Below are positions 1 to 8,494 of a DNA stretch of 64,000 bases, piece after piece. The number at the start of each line of letters is the position of its first letter. The stretch's first letter is position 1. Origin of the DNA: SABI01 sp963663665 (lineage in GTDB: Bacteria; Spirochaetota; Spirochaetia; Sphaerochaetales; Sphaerochaetaceae); contig CAXXKP010000001.1 in assembly GCA_963663665.2 (NCBI GenBank), positions 310,001-374,000 on the forward strand. Direction: 5' to 3'. The notes beneath the pieces are model-generated. The model was not told where the DNA came from and made no database searches. It worked only from the letters and a program-made list of their open reading frames with translations. Both the position numbers and the translations under genes were made by a program.

Positions 1-1969
1 GTGAGGCAGCTATTTTCATTTGTTCTTCTAAGAATTTAGCCTTCTCAAGCGTACCATTAATCGTATTTGATAAATCAAGGGCAAGCGAATGAAGTTGGGT
101 TGAAACAAATCCTAACTCTTTTTGATCTTTAATATTAGAAAGAAGTTCTTTTAAGTAACGATTCGCTGCAGGGACCATCATTCCTGTTGCCATCTCAACC
201 ATGAGAGAAGCTTCGATGTTGATTTGTTTGATATATGTTTCAAGATAGATTTCTTGACGAGAAGCAACTTCTTGAGAAGAGAAAATCTTGTGTTTTTCAA
301 ACAATGCAACAAATTCAGGATCTGTTAAATGACTTAAAGCTTCTACAGTATTTACAAGGTTTGGAAGCTTTCTCTTTTCAGCCTCACCAACCCATGTAGA
401 ACAATATCCATTACCATTGAAAACGATTCTCTTGTGAGCCTTATAAAATTCTTTTATAATAACCTTAGCCTCAACAAGAGCATCGTCAGCCTTTTCAAGT
501 CTATCAGCTACTTCACTTAATACTTCTGAAACAGCTGCATCAAGCATAGTATTTGGTCCTGCTAAGGATTGGGAAGAACCAACCATACGGAACTCAAATT
601 TATTTCCAGTGAAAGCAAAAGGACTCGTTCTATTTCTATCTGTATCATCCATTGGGAATGATGGAATTGTCGTAAGCCCCAGCTCAACAAGCTTTCCATC
701 TCTTCTTATGAGAGGTTTATCTTCACTAATACTATCGAGAATTTCAGTTAGTTTATCGCCAAGATACATCGATATGATTGCAGGAGGAGCTTCGTTTGCA
801 CCAAGGCGGTGATCATTTCCAGAGGTTGCTGCTGAAAGGCGCAATAACACAGCATACTTGTCAACAGCTTTAATTACAGATGTTAAGAAGATAAGGAACT
901 GAAGATTCTCTTCAGGGCTATCTCCTGGACTTAATAAATTCACACCGTCATCTGTTGAAATTGACCAGTTGTTGTGCTTTCCACTTCCGTTCACCCCAGC
1001 AAATGGTTTTTCATGAAGAAGGGCAACCATGTTATGGTGCATTGCAACGTTTTTAATAGTCTCCATAAGAAGTTGGTTCGTATCAGTTGAGATATTTGCT
1101 GAAGAAAAAACAGTTGCTATTTCAAATTGATTTGGAGCTACTTCATTATGTTGGGTCTTTGCTGGTACACCGAGTTTCCATAATTCATAGTTCAATTCTT
1201 TCATGAAGACTGTGATTCTTTCTTTAATAGCACCAAAATAGTGATCATCCATCTCTTGACCTTTTGCACTCATTCGACCAAATACACTTCTTCCGGCTAG
1301 CCTAAGGTCAGGACGTTTGTCATAGAATCTTTCATCTATAAGAAAGTATTCCTGTTCAGGGCCAACGTTGATACAAATTCTTTTTGCAGTGGTATTTCCA
1401 AGAGCCTTAAGGACTCTCATACTTTGCTTGTTTACAGCAACCATTGATCGTAAAAGAGGGACTTTTTTATCAAGTGCATCTCCAGTATAAGAGAAGAATG
1501 CTGTAGGGATTGTTAAAGTTTTTACGCCACCAATTTCCTTAATTACAGCAGGAGAAGAAGTATCCCATGCTGTATACCCACGAGCTTCAAATGTAGCTCT
1601 TAATCCTCCGTTGGGAAAACTAGAAGCATCTGGTTCACCTTGAATTAATTCTTTTCCAGAAAACTCAAGTAGTACAGATCCATTTGATTTCGGAGAAATG
1701 AATGAGTCATGTTTCTCTGCAGTGAGACCTGTAAGTGGTTGAAACCAGTGAGTAAAGTGGGTCGCACCTTTCTCAAGTGCCCAATCTTTCATTGCATTAG
1801 CCACGACCTCAGCACTCTGAGCTGAAAGAATTTGTCCATCAGTTTGAACCGATAAGACCTCGTTATATATTTTTGAAGGCAACCTCTCTTTCATTACAGA
1901 ATCACTGAAACAGTTTTTTCCGTAGACATCCATGAGTGAGATTTTTGAGAAATCGATCTGATTTGACAT
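1..1969 (-). CDS. glnN: Glutamine synthetase type III, C-terminus off the left edge
   Basis: ATP-dependent condensation of ammonium with glutamate in the cytoplasm. The minus-strand frame is open from ATG at 1969 to base 1 (about 656 codons), so some tens of C-terminal residues of a roughly 700-residue GSIII are missing. Readable family segments include NVGPEQEYFLID, KTQHNEVAPNQFE, GVNGSGKHNNWS, RLGANEAPPAII and FEFRMVGSSQS, which carry the GS metal and ATP ligands. The start follows AGGAG with a 10-base spacer. It is the last gene of the amtB-P-II-glnN group and has its own sigma-54 promoter. GSIII is the dodecameric form found in Bacteroidetes, cyanobacteria, spirochaetes and others. Confidence 0.95.
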   Translation of the reverse strand, partial: MSNQIDFSKISLMDVYGKNCFSDSVMKERLPSKIYNEVLSVQTDGQILSAQSAEVVANAMKDWALEKGATHFTHWFQPLTGLTAEKHDSFISPKSNGSVLLEFSGKELIQGEPDASSFPNGGLRATFEARGYTAWDTSSPAVIKEIGGVKTLTIPTAFFSYTGDALDKKVPLLRSMVAVNKQSMRVLKALGNTTAKRICINVGPEQEYFLIDERFYDKRPDLRLAGRSVFGRMSAKGQEMDDHYFGAIKERITVFMKELNYELWKLGVPAKTQHNEVAPNQFEIATVFSSANISTDTNQLLMETIKNVAMHHNMVALLHEKPFAGVNGSGKHNNWSISTDDGVNLLSPGDSPEENLQFLIFLTSVIKAVDKYAVLLRLSAATSGNDHRLGANEAPPAIISMYLGDKLTEILDSISEDKPLIRRDGKLVELGLTTIPSFPMDDTDRNRTSPFAFTGNKFEFRMVGSSQSLAGPNTMLDAAVSEVLSEVADRLEKADDALVEAKVIIKEFYKAHKRIVFNGNGYCSTWVGEAEKRKLPNLVNTVEALSHLTDPEFVALFEKHKIFSSQEVASRQEIYLETYIKQINIEASLMVEMATGMMVPAANRYLKELLSNIKDQKELGFVSTQLHSLALDLSNTINGTLEKAKFLEEQMKIAAS

Positions 1970-2013
1970 GTTTTCATTTACTCCTATTATGGCACGTATC
2001 GTATTCTTACATA

Positions 2014-2031
2014 TTGCAAGAATTATGCCAA
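2014..2031 (-). promoter_or_regulatory. Sigma-54 (-24/-12) promoter of glnN
   Basis: On the minus strand the sequence reads TTGGCAT-AATTC-TTGCAA, with GG and GC exactly ten bases apart, matching TGGCAC-N5-TTGCW. It lies 45 bases upstream of the glnN start, and two activator-like palindromes lie further upstream. The activator at 4041-5573 is the obvious partner. Confidence 0.8.
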
Positions 2032-2079
2032 GATTCTATTTTGTTTCTTTTCATGAATTTAAATATTTATAGACAGGGA

Positions 2080-2131
2080 TATATCCTACATTAATGTAGG
2101 ATATACCATCGAGGACCTACGAATATGTAGG
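2080..2131. promoter_or_regulatory. Two tandem palindromes, likely enhancer (UAS) for the sigma-54 activator
   Basis: Positions 2080-2105 form a perfect 26-bp palindrome with core CCTACATTAATGTAGG. Positions 2116-2131 hold a related CCTACGAATATGTAGG. The centres are 31 bp apart (about three helical turns), roughly 90 and 120 bp upstream of the predicted glnN transcription start. A similar core lies upstream of amtB (3993-4008). No T-run follows on the minus strand, so a terminator for the P-II gene is less likely. Confidence 0.6.
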
Positions 2132-2133
2132 AT

Positions 2134-2475
2134 TTATCCTATAGCATCAGCCCCCTCATCTCTGTTTCTAATACGAATTGTTCTTTCAATTGGAAGAATA
2201 AAAATCTTTCCATCACCAATCGTACCAGTTCCAGCCCCTGCGATGATCGCATCAATTGTAGCATCAACAAATTTTTCATTGACTGCAATTTCAATACGAA
2301 CTTTCTTTAGAAGATTCACCTCTATATCAACACCTCTATATACTTCCGTATATCCTTTTTGTTGACCACAGCCCATAGCATTTGTGACTGAAATCTTGTA
2401 AATTTCTTTTTTATAGAGTTCCTGCTTCACAGCAGTAAGTTTATCTGGTTGTATATATGCAATGATAAGTTTCAT
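2134..2475 (-). CDS. glnK: P-II nitrogen regulatory protein, lacks Tyr51
   Basis: Trimeric signalling protein that senses 2-oxoglutarate and ATP/ADP and plugs the ammonium channel. It has 113 residues, collinear with E. coli GlnB without gaps through the T-loop. Gln39, Lys40, Gly41, Lys58, the TIGDGK segment at 85-90 and the IRIR arginines near 100-103 are present. Position 51, the uridylylated tyrosine in enterobacteria, is Ile here, while Tyr46 remains. The gene starts 17 bases after the amtB stop with an AAGGAG site, so the two are co-transcribed; the linkage to amtB is why glnK is used rather than glnB. The missing Tyr51 suggests control by ligand binding alone. Confidence 0.92.
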   Translation of the reverse strand: MKLIIAYIQPDKLTAVKQELYKKEIYKISVTNAMGCGQQKGYTEVYRGVDIEVNLLKKVRIEIAVNEKFVDATIDAIIAGAGTGTIGDGKIFILPIERTIRIRNRDEGADAIG

Positions 2476-2492
2476 CTCTTTTATCTCCTTTA

Positions 2493-3824
2493 CTACATTG
2501 TTGTGAATATTTGGAACCCACTATAAGATTCAGAATTGTGTTCGCTAAGATCGAGCCCAATTAATTCTTCGTGAGCAGATACTCTCAATCCACCTGTTTT
2601 CTTAATCGCAAAGAAGAGAATACCAGCTGTGAGAATAACCCAGAATGCTACCGAAACAACCCCTATTGCCTGTACAAAAAGTTGATGGAAACCGCCACCA
2701 TAGAAAAGGCCTCTTACACCATCGGTTGCACCGAACAACCCTACAGCGAGAGTTCCCCATGCGCCACATACACCATGTACGCTAATTGCACCAACTGGGT
2801 CGTCAATATGAAGTTTTTTATCAATAAATTCTACAGCCATCACAACGAGCACACCGGCAACAAGACCTATAATGATTGCTCCGACAGGCGTAACTACTGC
2901 GGTTGGAGCTGTAATTCCAACAAGCCCTGCAAGAGCTCCGTTAAGAGACATACTTACGTCAGGTTTCTTGAACTGTATCCATGAGATAGCCATCGCTCCG
3001 ACAGCCCCTGCTGATGCTGCAAGAGTTGTTGTAACGGCGACACTTGCCATAGTGAGGTCTGTACCGCTTAAAGTAGAGCCCGCATTGAACCCGTACCATC
3101 CAAACCAAAGGATAAAAACACCTAGACTCGCTAAAGGTAAGTTATGACCAGGAATTGCTTTTGAAATTACTACTTTCCCAGATCGCACATATTTACCAAT
3201 ACGAGGCCCTAGAGCCAAAGTTCCCATGAGGGCTGCCCATCCACCAACAGAGTGAACAACAGTAGAACCTGCAAAATCATGGAAACCTAAAGATGCAAGC
3301 CAACCTCCACCCCAAATCCAGTGACCACTGATTGGATAGATCAATGCTGAAAGAACAACTGAGTAGAATAAGTATGCACTAAACTTGGTTCTCTCTGCCA
3401 TTGCACCTGAGACAATAGTCGCAGCTGTTGCTGCAAACACAACCTGGAACATCCAGTCCCTAAAGAGAGTTGGATCATCTCCGCCTACAAAGAATTGGGA
3501 AAAACCAAATAAACCCGCTACTGAGGTTCCATACATCAATGCCCAGCCAATTGCCCAATAAAATAAAGCGCCTACACTAAAGTCCATCAGGTTTTTCATA
3601 ATAATATTCCCTGAGTTTTTTGCTCTAGTAAGACCGATTTCGACCATTGCAAACCCGGCTTGCATAAAAAAAACGAGAGCGGCTGCTAAAAGCAACCAAA
3701 TCATATCGAGAGACTGCTGGTGGAGGGCAACTGTTTCCCCAATATCTTCAGCCCCTAACGATCCTAGTGTGAAGCACAGTATTACACATATAGCGAGTAG
3801 CACTTTGTGTTTCTTCATATCCAA
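2493..3824 (-). CDS. amtB: Ammonium transporter AmtB
   Basis: Trimeric inner-membrane ammonium channel of 443 residues. An N-terminal signal peptide (about residues 1-24, ending GSLGA) precedes eleven hydrophobic segments. The two pore histidines are visible in STVVHSVGG and in GAISVHGVCGAWG. An AAGGAGT site stands before the ATG at 3824. First gene of the amtB-P-II pair, with a sigma-54 promoter immediately upstream, so expression should rise under nitrogen limitation. Confidence 0.96.
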   Translation of the reverse strand: MDMKKHKVLLAICVILCFTLGSLGAEDIGETVALHQQSLDMIWLLLAAALVFFMQAGFAMVEIGLTRAKNSGNIIMKNLMDFSVGALFYWAIGWALMYGTSVAGLFGFSQFFVGGDDPTLFRDWMFQVVFAATAATIVSGAMAERTKFSAYLFYSVVLSALIYPISGHWIWGGGWLASLGFHDFAGSTVVHSVGGWAALMGTLALGPRIGKYVRSGKVVISKAIPGHNLPLASLGVFILWFGWYGFNAGSTLSGTDLTMASVAVTTTLAASAGAVGAMAISWIQFKKPDVSMSLNGALAGLVGITAPTAVVTPVGAIIIGLVAGVLVVMAVEFIDKKLHIDDPVGAISVHGVCGAWGTLAVGLFGATDGVRGLFYGGGFHQLFVQAIGVVSVAFWVILTAGILFFAIKKTGGLRVSAHEELIGLDLSEHNSESYSGFQIFTTM

Positions 3825-3851
3825 CTCCTTGAGATTAATTTGAAAAAACTA

Positions 3852-3869
3852 ATGCACACTTCGTGCCAA
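3852..3869 (-). promoter_or_regulatory. Sigma-54 (-24/-12) promoter of amtB
   Basis: The minus strand reads TTGGCACGAAGTGTGCAT, with GG and GC separated by exactly ten bases. It lies about 30 bases upstream of the amtB start. An activator-like palindrome sits about 150 bp further upstream (3991-4010). Confidence 0.8.
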
Positions 3870-3982
3870 GAATGGTAACTCATAATATTAACACCCATAT
3901 CTAATTTATATTTATTTGTAATTAAATAATTTATAATTTTCTTTATAACTTTTAATTCATAGGAGGGTCGATCTATCACAGT

Positions 3983-4010
3983 AAAAAAAATTCCTACATT
4001 TCTGTAGGAA
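3983..4010 (-). terminator. Hairpin + T8 after the activator gene; stem also matches the UAS core
   Basis: On the minus strand the sequence forms TTCCTACA-GAAA-TGTAGGAA followed by eight T residues, a good intrinsic terminator for the regulator gene ending at 4041. The 16-bp core CCTACATTTCTGTAGG is nearly the same as the two palindromes in front of glnN and lies about 158 bp upstream of the predicted amtB start site. It may therefore serve as both terminator and enhancer. Confidence 0.7.
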
Positions 4011-4040
4011 TCATAGACAATAGATACAAAATTGAAGGAA

Positions 4041-5573
4041 TTATCTTTTATATTTCTCTGTATCTATTTGGTATTTTTCAATTCGCAGACCCATAATTCG
4101 CTCACTCAACCCTAAATTTCTTGCTGCAAGAGCTCTATTCCCTCGAGCATTCTTCAATGCATCAGCAATGAGTTCAAATTCTAATGCTTCAAGAGCACTA
4201 GAAAGAGATGAATCAAATTTGGTATTGCTAGACTCCGCTGATTGCAAAGAAGGAGGTAGATGATATCCATGAATAACATCATCCTTACTCAGGATAACAG
4301 CCCTTTCGATACAATTCTCGAGTTCTCGAACGTTACCGGGCCAATGGTACATCATCAATAGATCAATTGCATTACTTGTTATTCTTTTGATACTGCAGTG
4401 ATTCTTTTTATTATATTTCTCAATAAAATGATCACAGAGGATGATGATATCTGACTTCCTTTCTCGTAGAGAAGGAATATGGAGCGGAAATACATTGAGC
4501 CTATAGAAAAGATCGACTCTGAAATTCCCTTGAGAAACTTCATCTTCAAGATTCCTGTTTGTAGCAGCGATGATTCTTACATCTATCTTAATAGTCTTCA
4601 TTCCTCCGACTCGTTCAAATTCCTGCTCTTGTATAACTCTTAAAAGTTTCACCTGCATTGCTGGAGAGAGTTCTCCAATCTCATCTAAAAAGATTGTTCC
4701 TTTATCAGCTAGCTCAAACCTACCCTTTCTGGCGGCATGGGCTCCTGTGAAGGCTCCTTTTTCATGACCAAAAAATTCACTCTCTATGACACTCTCTGAT
4801 AATGCTGCACAGTTGACTTTAATAAAAGGATTATTCTTTCTTAAACTATTATCGTGAATTTCTTGAGCTACTAACTCTTTCCCAGTTCCACTCTCTCCAC
4901 GAATCATCACCGTGGTGTTACTTTTGCTCACTTGAGCAATGAGATCGTAGAGATGCTGCATAGCTTGTGATTTACCAATAATTTTTTCAGGAGTAAATTT
5001 ATCTTTGAGTTCTTGTTTCAGCAAAAAGTTTTCTTCAATAAGCCGTTCATTTTCCTCTCGTAATTCTTGCCTTATTTTTACAACTCTAGCAAGCATACTT
5101 GCAATCACAGAAAGAAGCTTTGCATATAGATCGGTTGCAGCTTTACTTAAATCCTCAAAGGTAATGTTGAGAGTACCGATAACCTCTTTTCCACTTTTTA
5201 TTGGGACGCTAATAAATGAGACAACTTTATTTCTACTTATCAAATCGTTCTCTGCACCAGTTTTATTAATATATCGATTATCTTTTGTGATATCTCCAAT
5301 AATTATAGGTTGACCGCTTTTTACAACAATTCCGGTAATACCTTCACCAATGAGATATCTACCTTTTTTCTTCTGTGTAGCTGTAAACCCATAGGCGGCC
5401 TCAATGAGAATCTCTTTTGTGTCACGATTAAGAAGGGTGATAGCACCACGTATCATTGGGGTGTGTTTACTTAAGGAGACAAGTATAGGAGTGAGTATTC
5501 CAATAATATCCTCACTTTCATCAAGTATTATACTTATATCGTGGAGAATCTGAAGTTCCACTGCTTGTTCCAT
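4041..5573 (-). CDS. Sigma-54-dependent transcriptional activator, NifA-like (GAF-AAA+-Fis)
   Basis: Cytoplasmic enhancer-binding protein of 510 residues. A GAF domain (about 20-165) is followed by a short coiled linker, an AAA+ domain (about 195-425) with Walker A GESGTGKE, the sigma-54 contact motif GAFTGA and Walker B FLDEIGE, and a Fis-type HTH at the C-terminus. The order matches NifA/NtrC-like activators without a receiver domain, so a small molecule or protein acting on the GAF domain is the likely signal. No nif genes are visible; placement beside amtB, P-II and glnN with two sigma-54 promoters points to general nitrogen control. The ribosome site before ATG 5573 is weak. Confidence 0.92.
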   Translation of the reverse strand: MEQAVELQILHDISIILDESEDIIGILTPILVSLSKHTPMIRGAITLLNRDTKEILIEAAYGFTATQKKKGRYLIGEGITGIVVKSGQPIIIGDITKDNRYINKTGAENDLISRNKVVSFISVPIKSGKEVIGTLNITFEDLSKAATDLYAKLLSVIASMLARVVKIRQELREENERLIEENFLLKQELKDKFTPEKIIGKSQAMQHLYDLIAQVSKSNTTVMIRGESGTGKELVAQEIHDNSLRKNNPFIKVNCAALSESVIESEFFGHEKGAFTGAHAARKGRFELADKGTIFLDEIGELSPAMQVKLLRVIQEQEFERVGGMKTIKIDVRIIAATNRNLEDEVSQGNFRVDLFYRLNVFPLHIPSLRERKSDIIILCDHFIEKYNKKNHCSIKRITSNAIDLLMMYHWPGNVRELENCIERAVILSKDDVIHGYHLPPSLQSAESSNTKFDSSLSSALEALEFELIADALKNARGNRALAARNLGLSERIMGLRIEKYQIDTEKYKR

Positions 5574-5785
5574 ATTTCATGACTCTAAGGAAATGTAAAA
5601 GAAATATCAAGAGGGCACCTTTTTTTTGATCAAATCTCGCTCGATTTGGATGTTAATTTTACATGAATAATATTTTTTTCCTCTCAATGGCATTGACATA
5701 ACACAGTAAAAATCGTTAGCGTACGCAATTATATTTAATAAAATGTCGTATGACATGGAAAGGAAACAATGTAAGGAGGTAGGAC

Positions 5786-7468
5786 ATGTGTGGATTTGTT
5801 GGAGCATTCAACATCACATCTAACAGTGGTGACATGCGTGAGCGTGTTATTCAAATGTCTAAAAAAGTTAGACATCGCGGACCCGATTGGTCAGGGGTAT
5901 TCACAAGTAATAATTGTATTTTAGCACATGAACGACTTGCAATTGTTGACCCATTTTCAGGTAAACAACCATTAAAAAGTAAGGATGGAAAACTCACCCT
6001 AGCCGTTAATGGTGAAATTTATAATCACTTAGAAATTCGAAAAAAATATGCTGATTCGTATGAATTCCTCACGATGAGTGACTGTGAAGTCATTCTTGCA
6101 CTCTATCAGGACAAAGGAATTAATTTCTTTGAAGATATTAATGGAATTTATGCTTTTGCACTCTACGATAGTGAAAAAGACATCTTTCTCGTAGGTCGTG
6201 ACCACATTGGGATTATTCCACTCTATCAAGGATGGGATAAAGATGGACAATACTATGTCGCAAGTGAATTAAAAGCTTTAGAGGGGGTATGTACCCACTT
6301 TGAAGAATTTCCTCGTGGAAGCTATTACATAAGTACGAAAGATGAGGTAGTTACTTGGTATTCTAGACCATGGGAATCGTATGATGCTGTAAAAAATAAT
6401 AAGACAGATATTCAAGCAATCAGAAACAGTCTTGAAGCCGCCGTAAAGCGACAAATGATGAGTGATGTACCGTTCGGTGTTCTCTTAAGTGGTGGACTAG
6501 ATTCCTCTATCATAGCGGCGATCATGATGAAATTTGCTACTAAGAGAGTTGAAACTGAGGATACTCAAGAAGCCTGGTGGCCTAGACTCCACAGTTTTGC
6601 AATTGGGTTAGAAGGATCCCCAGACCTTGTAGCTGCACGTGTTGCTGCGGATCATATTGGTACTGTACACCATGAAGTTCACTTTACCATTCAAGAAGCA
6701 CTTGATGCCCTTAAAGATGTAGTATACCACTTAGAAACATACGACATTACAACTATTAGAGCATCAACACCTATGTTCCTACTCGCAAAGGTAATCAAAT
6801 CGATGGGGATTAAAATGGTTCTAAGTGGAGAAGGTTCTGATGAACTTTTTGGAGGATATCTCTATTTCTGTAAAGCACCTTCTGCAAAGGATTTTCACGA
6901 TGAAACTGTAAGAAAACTCTCTAAGCTTCATCTTTATGATTGCCTTAGAGCCAATAAATCTCTTGCAGCATGGGGGGTTGAAGGAAGAGTTCCATTCCTC
7001 GATATTGAATTCATCGATACTGCGATGACACAAAATCCTGCAGATAAAATGTCGAGTAAGGTTCCTGGAAATATCCGTATCGAAAAGCATATTCTCAGAG
7101 AAGCATTTGCAGATTTACTTCCTCCATCAATTGCATGGAGACAGAAAGAACAATTTTCAGACGGTGTTGGGTATAGTTGGATTGATACCCTTAAACAGGT
7201 AACCAGTGAAAAAGTAACTGACAATATGCTTGCAAATGCACACCATAGATTCCCTACAAACACTCCTCTCAATAAAGAAGAGTATTACTATAGGTCTCTA
7301 TTTGAAGAAGCCTTCCCCTCTGAATCAGCAGCACAATGCGTTCCACATGAAGCATCTGTCGCCTGTTCAACCCAAGTCGCACTTGAGTGGGATGAAGCAT
7401 TTAAAAAAATGAATGACCCTTCAGGAAGAGCAGTCTCAGGAGTACACGACCAAGCTTATACAAAATAA
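5786..7468 (+). CDS. asnB: Asparagine synthetase (glutamine-hydrolysing)
   Basis: Makes asparagine from aspartate, glutamine and ATP. The 560-residue protein starts MCGFVGAFN, with Cys2 as the glutaminase nucleophile after Met removal. The N-terminal Ntn amidotransferase domain (to about residue 195) is followed by the synthetase domain with the PPi-loop motif LLSGGLDSS. The start is fixed by an AAGGAGGTAGG site eight bases upstream. It is divergent from the sigma-54 activator and extends the nitrogen-assimilation block. A hairpin terminator follows. The length fits the AsnB family and no residue looks missing. Confidence 0.95.
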   Translation: MCGFVGAFNITSNSGDMRERVIQMSKKVRHRGPDWSGVFTSNNCILAHERLAIVDPFSGKQPLKSKDGKLTLAVNGEIYNHLEIRKKYADSYEFLTMSDCEVILALYQDKGINFFEDINGIYAFALYDSEKDIFLVGRDHIGIIPLYQGWDKDGQYYVASELKALEGVCTHFEEFPRGSYYISTKDEVVTWYSRPWESYDAVKNNKTDIQAIRNSLEAAVKRQMMSDVPFGVLLSGGLDSSIIAAIMMKFATKRVETEDTQEAWWPRLHSFAIGLEGSPDLVAARVAADHIGTVHHEVHFTIQEALDALKDVVYHLETYDITTIRASTPMFLLAKVIKSMGIKMVLSGEGSDELFGGYLYFCKAPSAKDFHDETVRKLSKLHLYDCLRANKSLAAWGVEGRVPFLDIEFIDTAMTQNPADKMSSKVPGNIRIEKHILREAFADLLPPSIAWRQKEQFSDGVGYSWIDTLKQVTSEKVTDNMLANAHHRFPTNTPLNKEEYYYRSLFEEAFPSESAAQCVPHEASVACSTQVALEWDEAFKKMNDPSGRAVSGVHDQAYTK

Positions 7469-7486
7469 ATAGATTTTATTAACGAG

Positions 7487-7513
7487 AATGGGTGACTTAT
7501 TGTCACCCATTTT
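7487..7513. terminator. Intrinsic terminator after asnB
   Basis: ATGGGTGAC (7488-7496), loop of five, GTCACCCAT (7502-7510), then TTT. It also falls at the 3' end of the broken SGNH gene on the other strand, so it may have served both. Confidence 0.75.
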
Positions 7514-8249
7514 ATGCGTTTCCTCTAACATAGAATCCACTAGAGAAAAAAGATCTGTTATAGATTAGATTAGTTGATACATAAGAGTTAACAAGTATTT
7601 CAACTGATACTCTTATTACATCATCAATCAACGTATATCCCTCAAAAGTTGGATGAACACCATCATTGCACAATAGAGAGGAGTAGTTATCTAACCCAAG
7701 AAATATACTTCAAACGTCGATAACGGAGGTCGAAGTTTCTCTTGCAACCTGTTCAATACAATTATTATAGAGTTCATGATAAAAATCGATTGAACGATTA
7801 CAGTCAAACCACTGCAATAATGAATTTTGAGGTATCCCCTCTCTGCATATATGACTAATATATCTATCTGCATCAATAGGGGGGAGATTCATCACTAGTG
7901 GGATAGCACCTACGTCCCTGATATTTCCTATCATAGAACGATAGATTCTCTTAAAAAGATTCAACGGGGGCTTTGGATGATGCTCCTTTTGAGGTTCGCT
8001 AGCAACATCCCTCCAACGAATAGAACAATCATTCCCTCCGAATTTTATAAGAACAATATCTGATGAAAGACCGCTTTGTATCGCACGATCTAGCAATTGC
8101 GCTCCTTTAACAATCGTTGAACCAAAGACAGATTTATTTTTCACCTCGATATACCTATTTCCTCCATGGGAGAAAGACAGCGCCCCTCGAGCCGATATAT
8201 ATTGGTCTCTTTCAGCGTCATAGATAATTCCTCGCATGATGGAATCTTA
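7512..8249 (-). pseudogene. SGNH/GDSL hydrolase, broken by two stops
   Basis: The longest intact piece (7710-8237) carries the block III motif IKFGGNDCS. Block I reads DSIMRGIIYD but its Ser codon lies just upstream of the ATG and is preceded directly by TAA at 8247-8249, where the family has Gly. At the other end a TGA at about 7710 interrupts before CNDGVHPTFEGY, which is block V with the catalytic Asp and His; that frame stays open to TAA at 7512. Nucleophile and Asp/His are thus split from the rest of the frame, so no active enzyme is expected. SGNH enzymes hydrolyse esters of lipids or carbohydrates; the substrate is unknown. Confidence 0.8.
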
Positions 8250-8494
8250 AAAAAATTCGAATCTTCCACGCATTGGGTATATCCATAAGAGTCCCTCCCA
8301 ATTGGAACATAGTAGAAAATCATGAAAATTGTTTTAACAATGTATGTAATTTATTTTAAAAATGGGAGTACAAACTCATACATAATTATGGCATATTAAA
8401 GTCTTTATCGTATTCACGAATTGCTCATAAACACCACATATTTTTTTTACAATTCGAATTTACTATTCACCTATCAAATTCTTTGGAGGAATGT

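Noticed and set aside
2571..3147. Plus-strand ORFs inside amtB
   Set aside because: Antisense shadows of the transporter gene.
5607..5807. Minus-strand ORF between the activator and asnB
   Set aside because: It overlaps the asnB start and ribosome site, has no family resemblance and no ribosome site of its own.
6934..7272. Minus-strand ORFs inside asnB
   Set aside because: Shadows of a well-conserved enzyme on the other strand.
7710..7712. TGA read as tryptophan
   Set aside because: The same codon ends intact genes in the window and the dead IS3 relic has TGA at non-Trp positions, so recoding is not supported.
8483..8494. TTG start for the alkaline phosphatase
   Set aside because: It overlaps the GGAGGA ribosome site; ATG 8495 is correctly spaced and starts the signal peptide.
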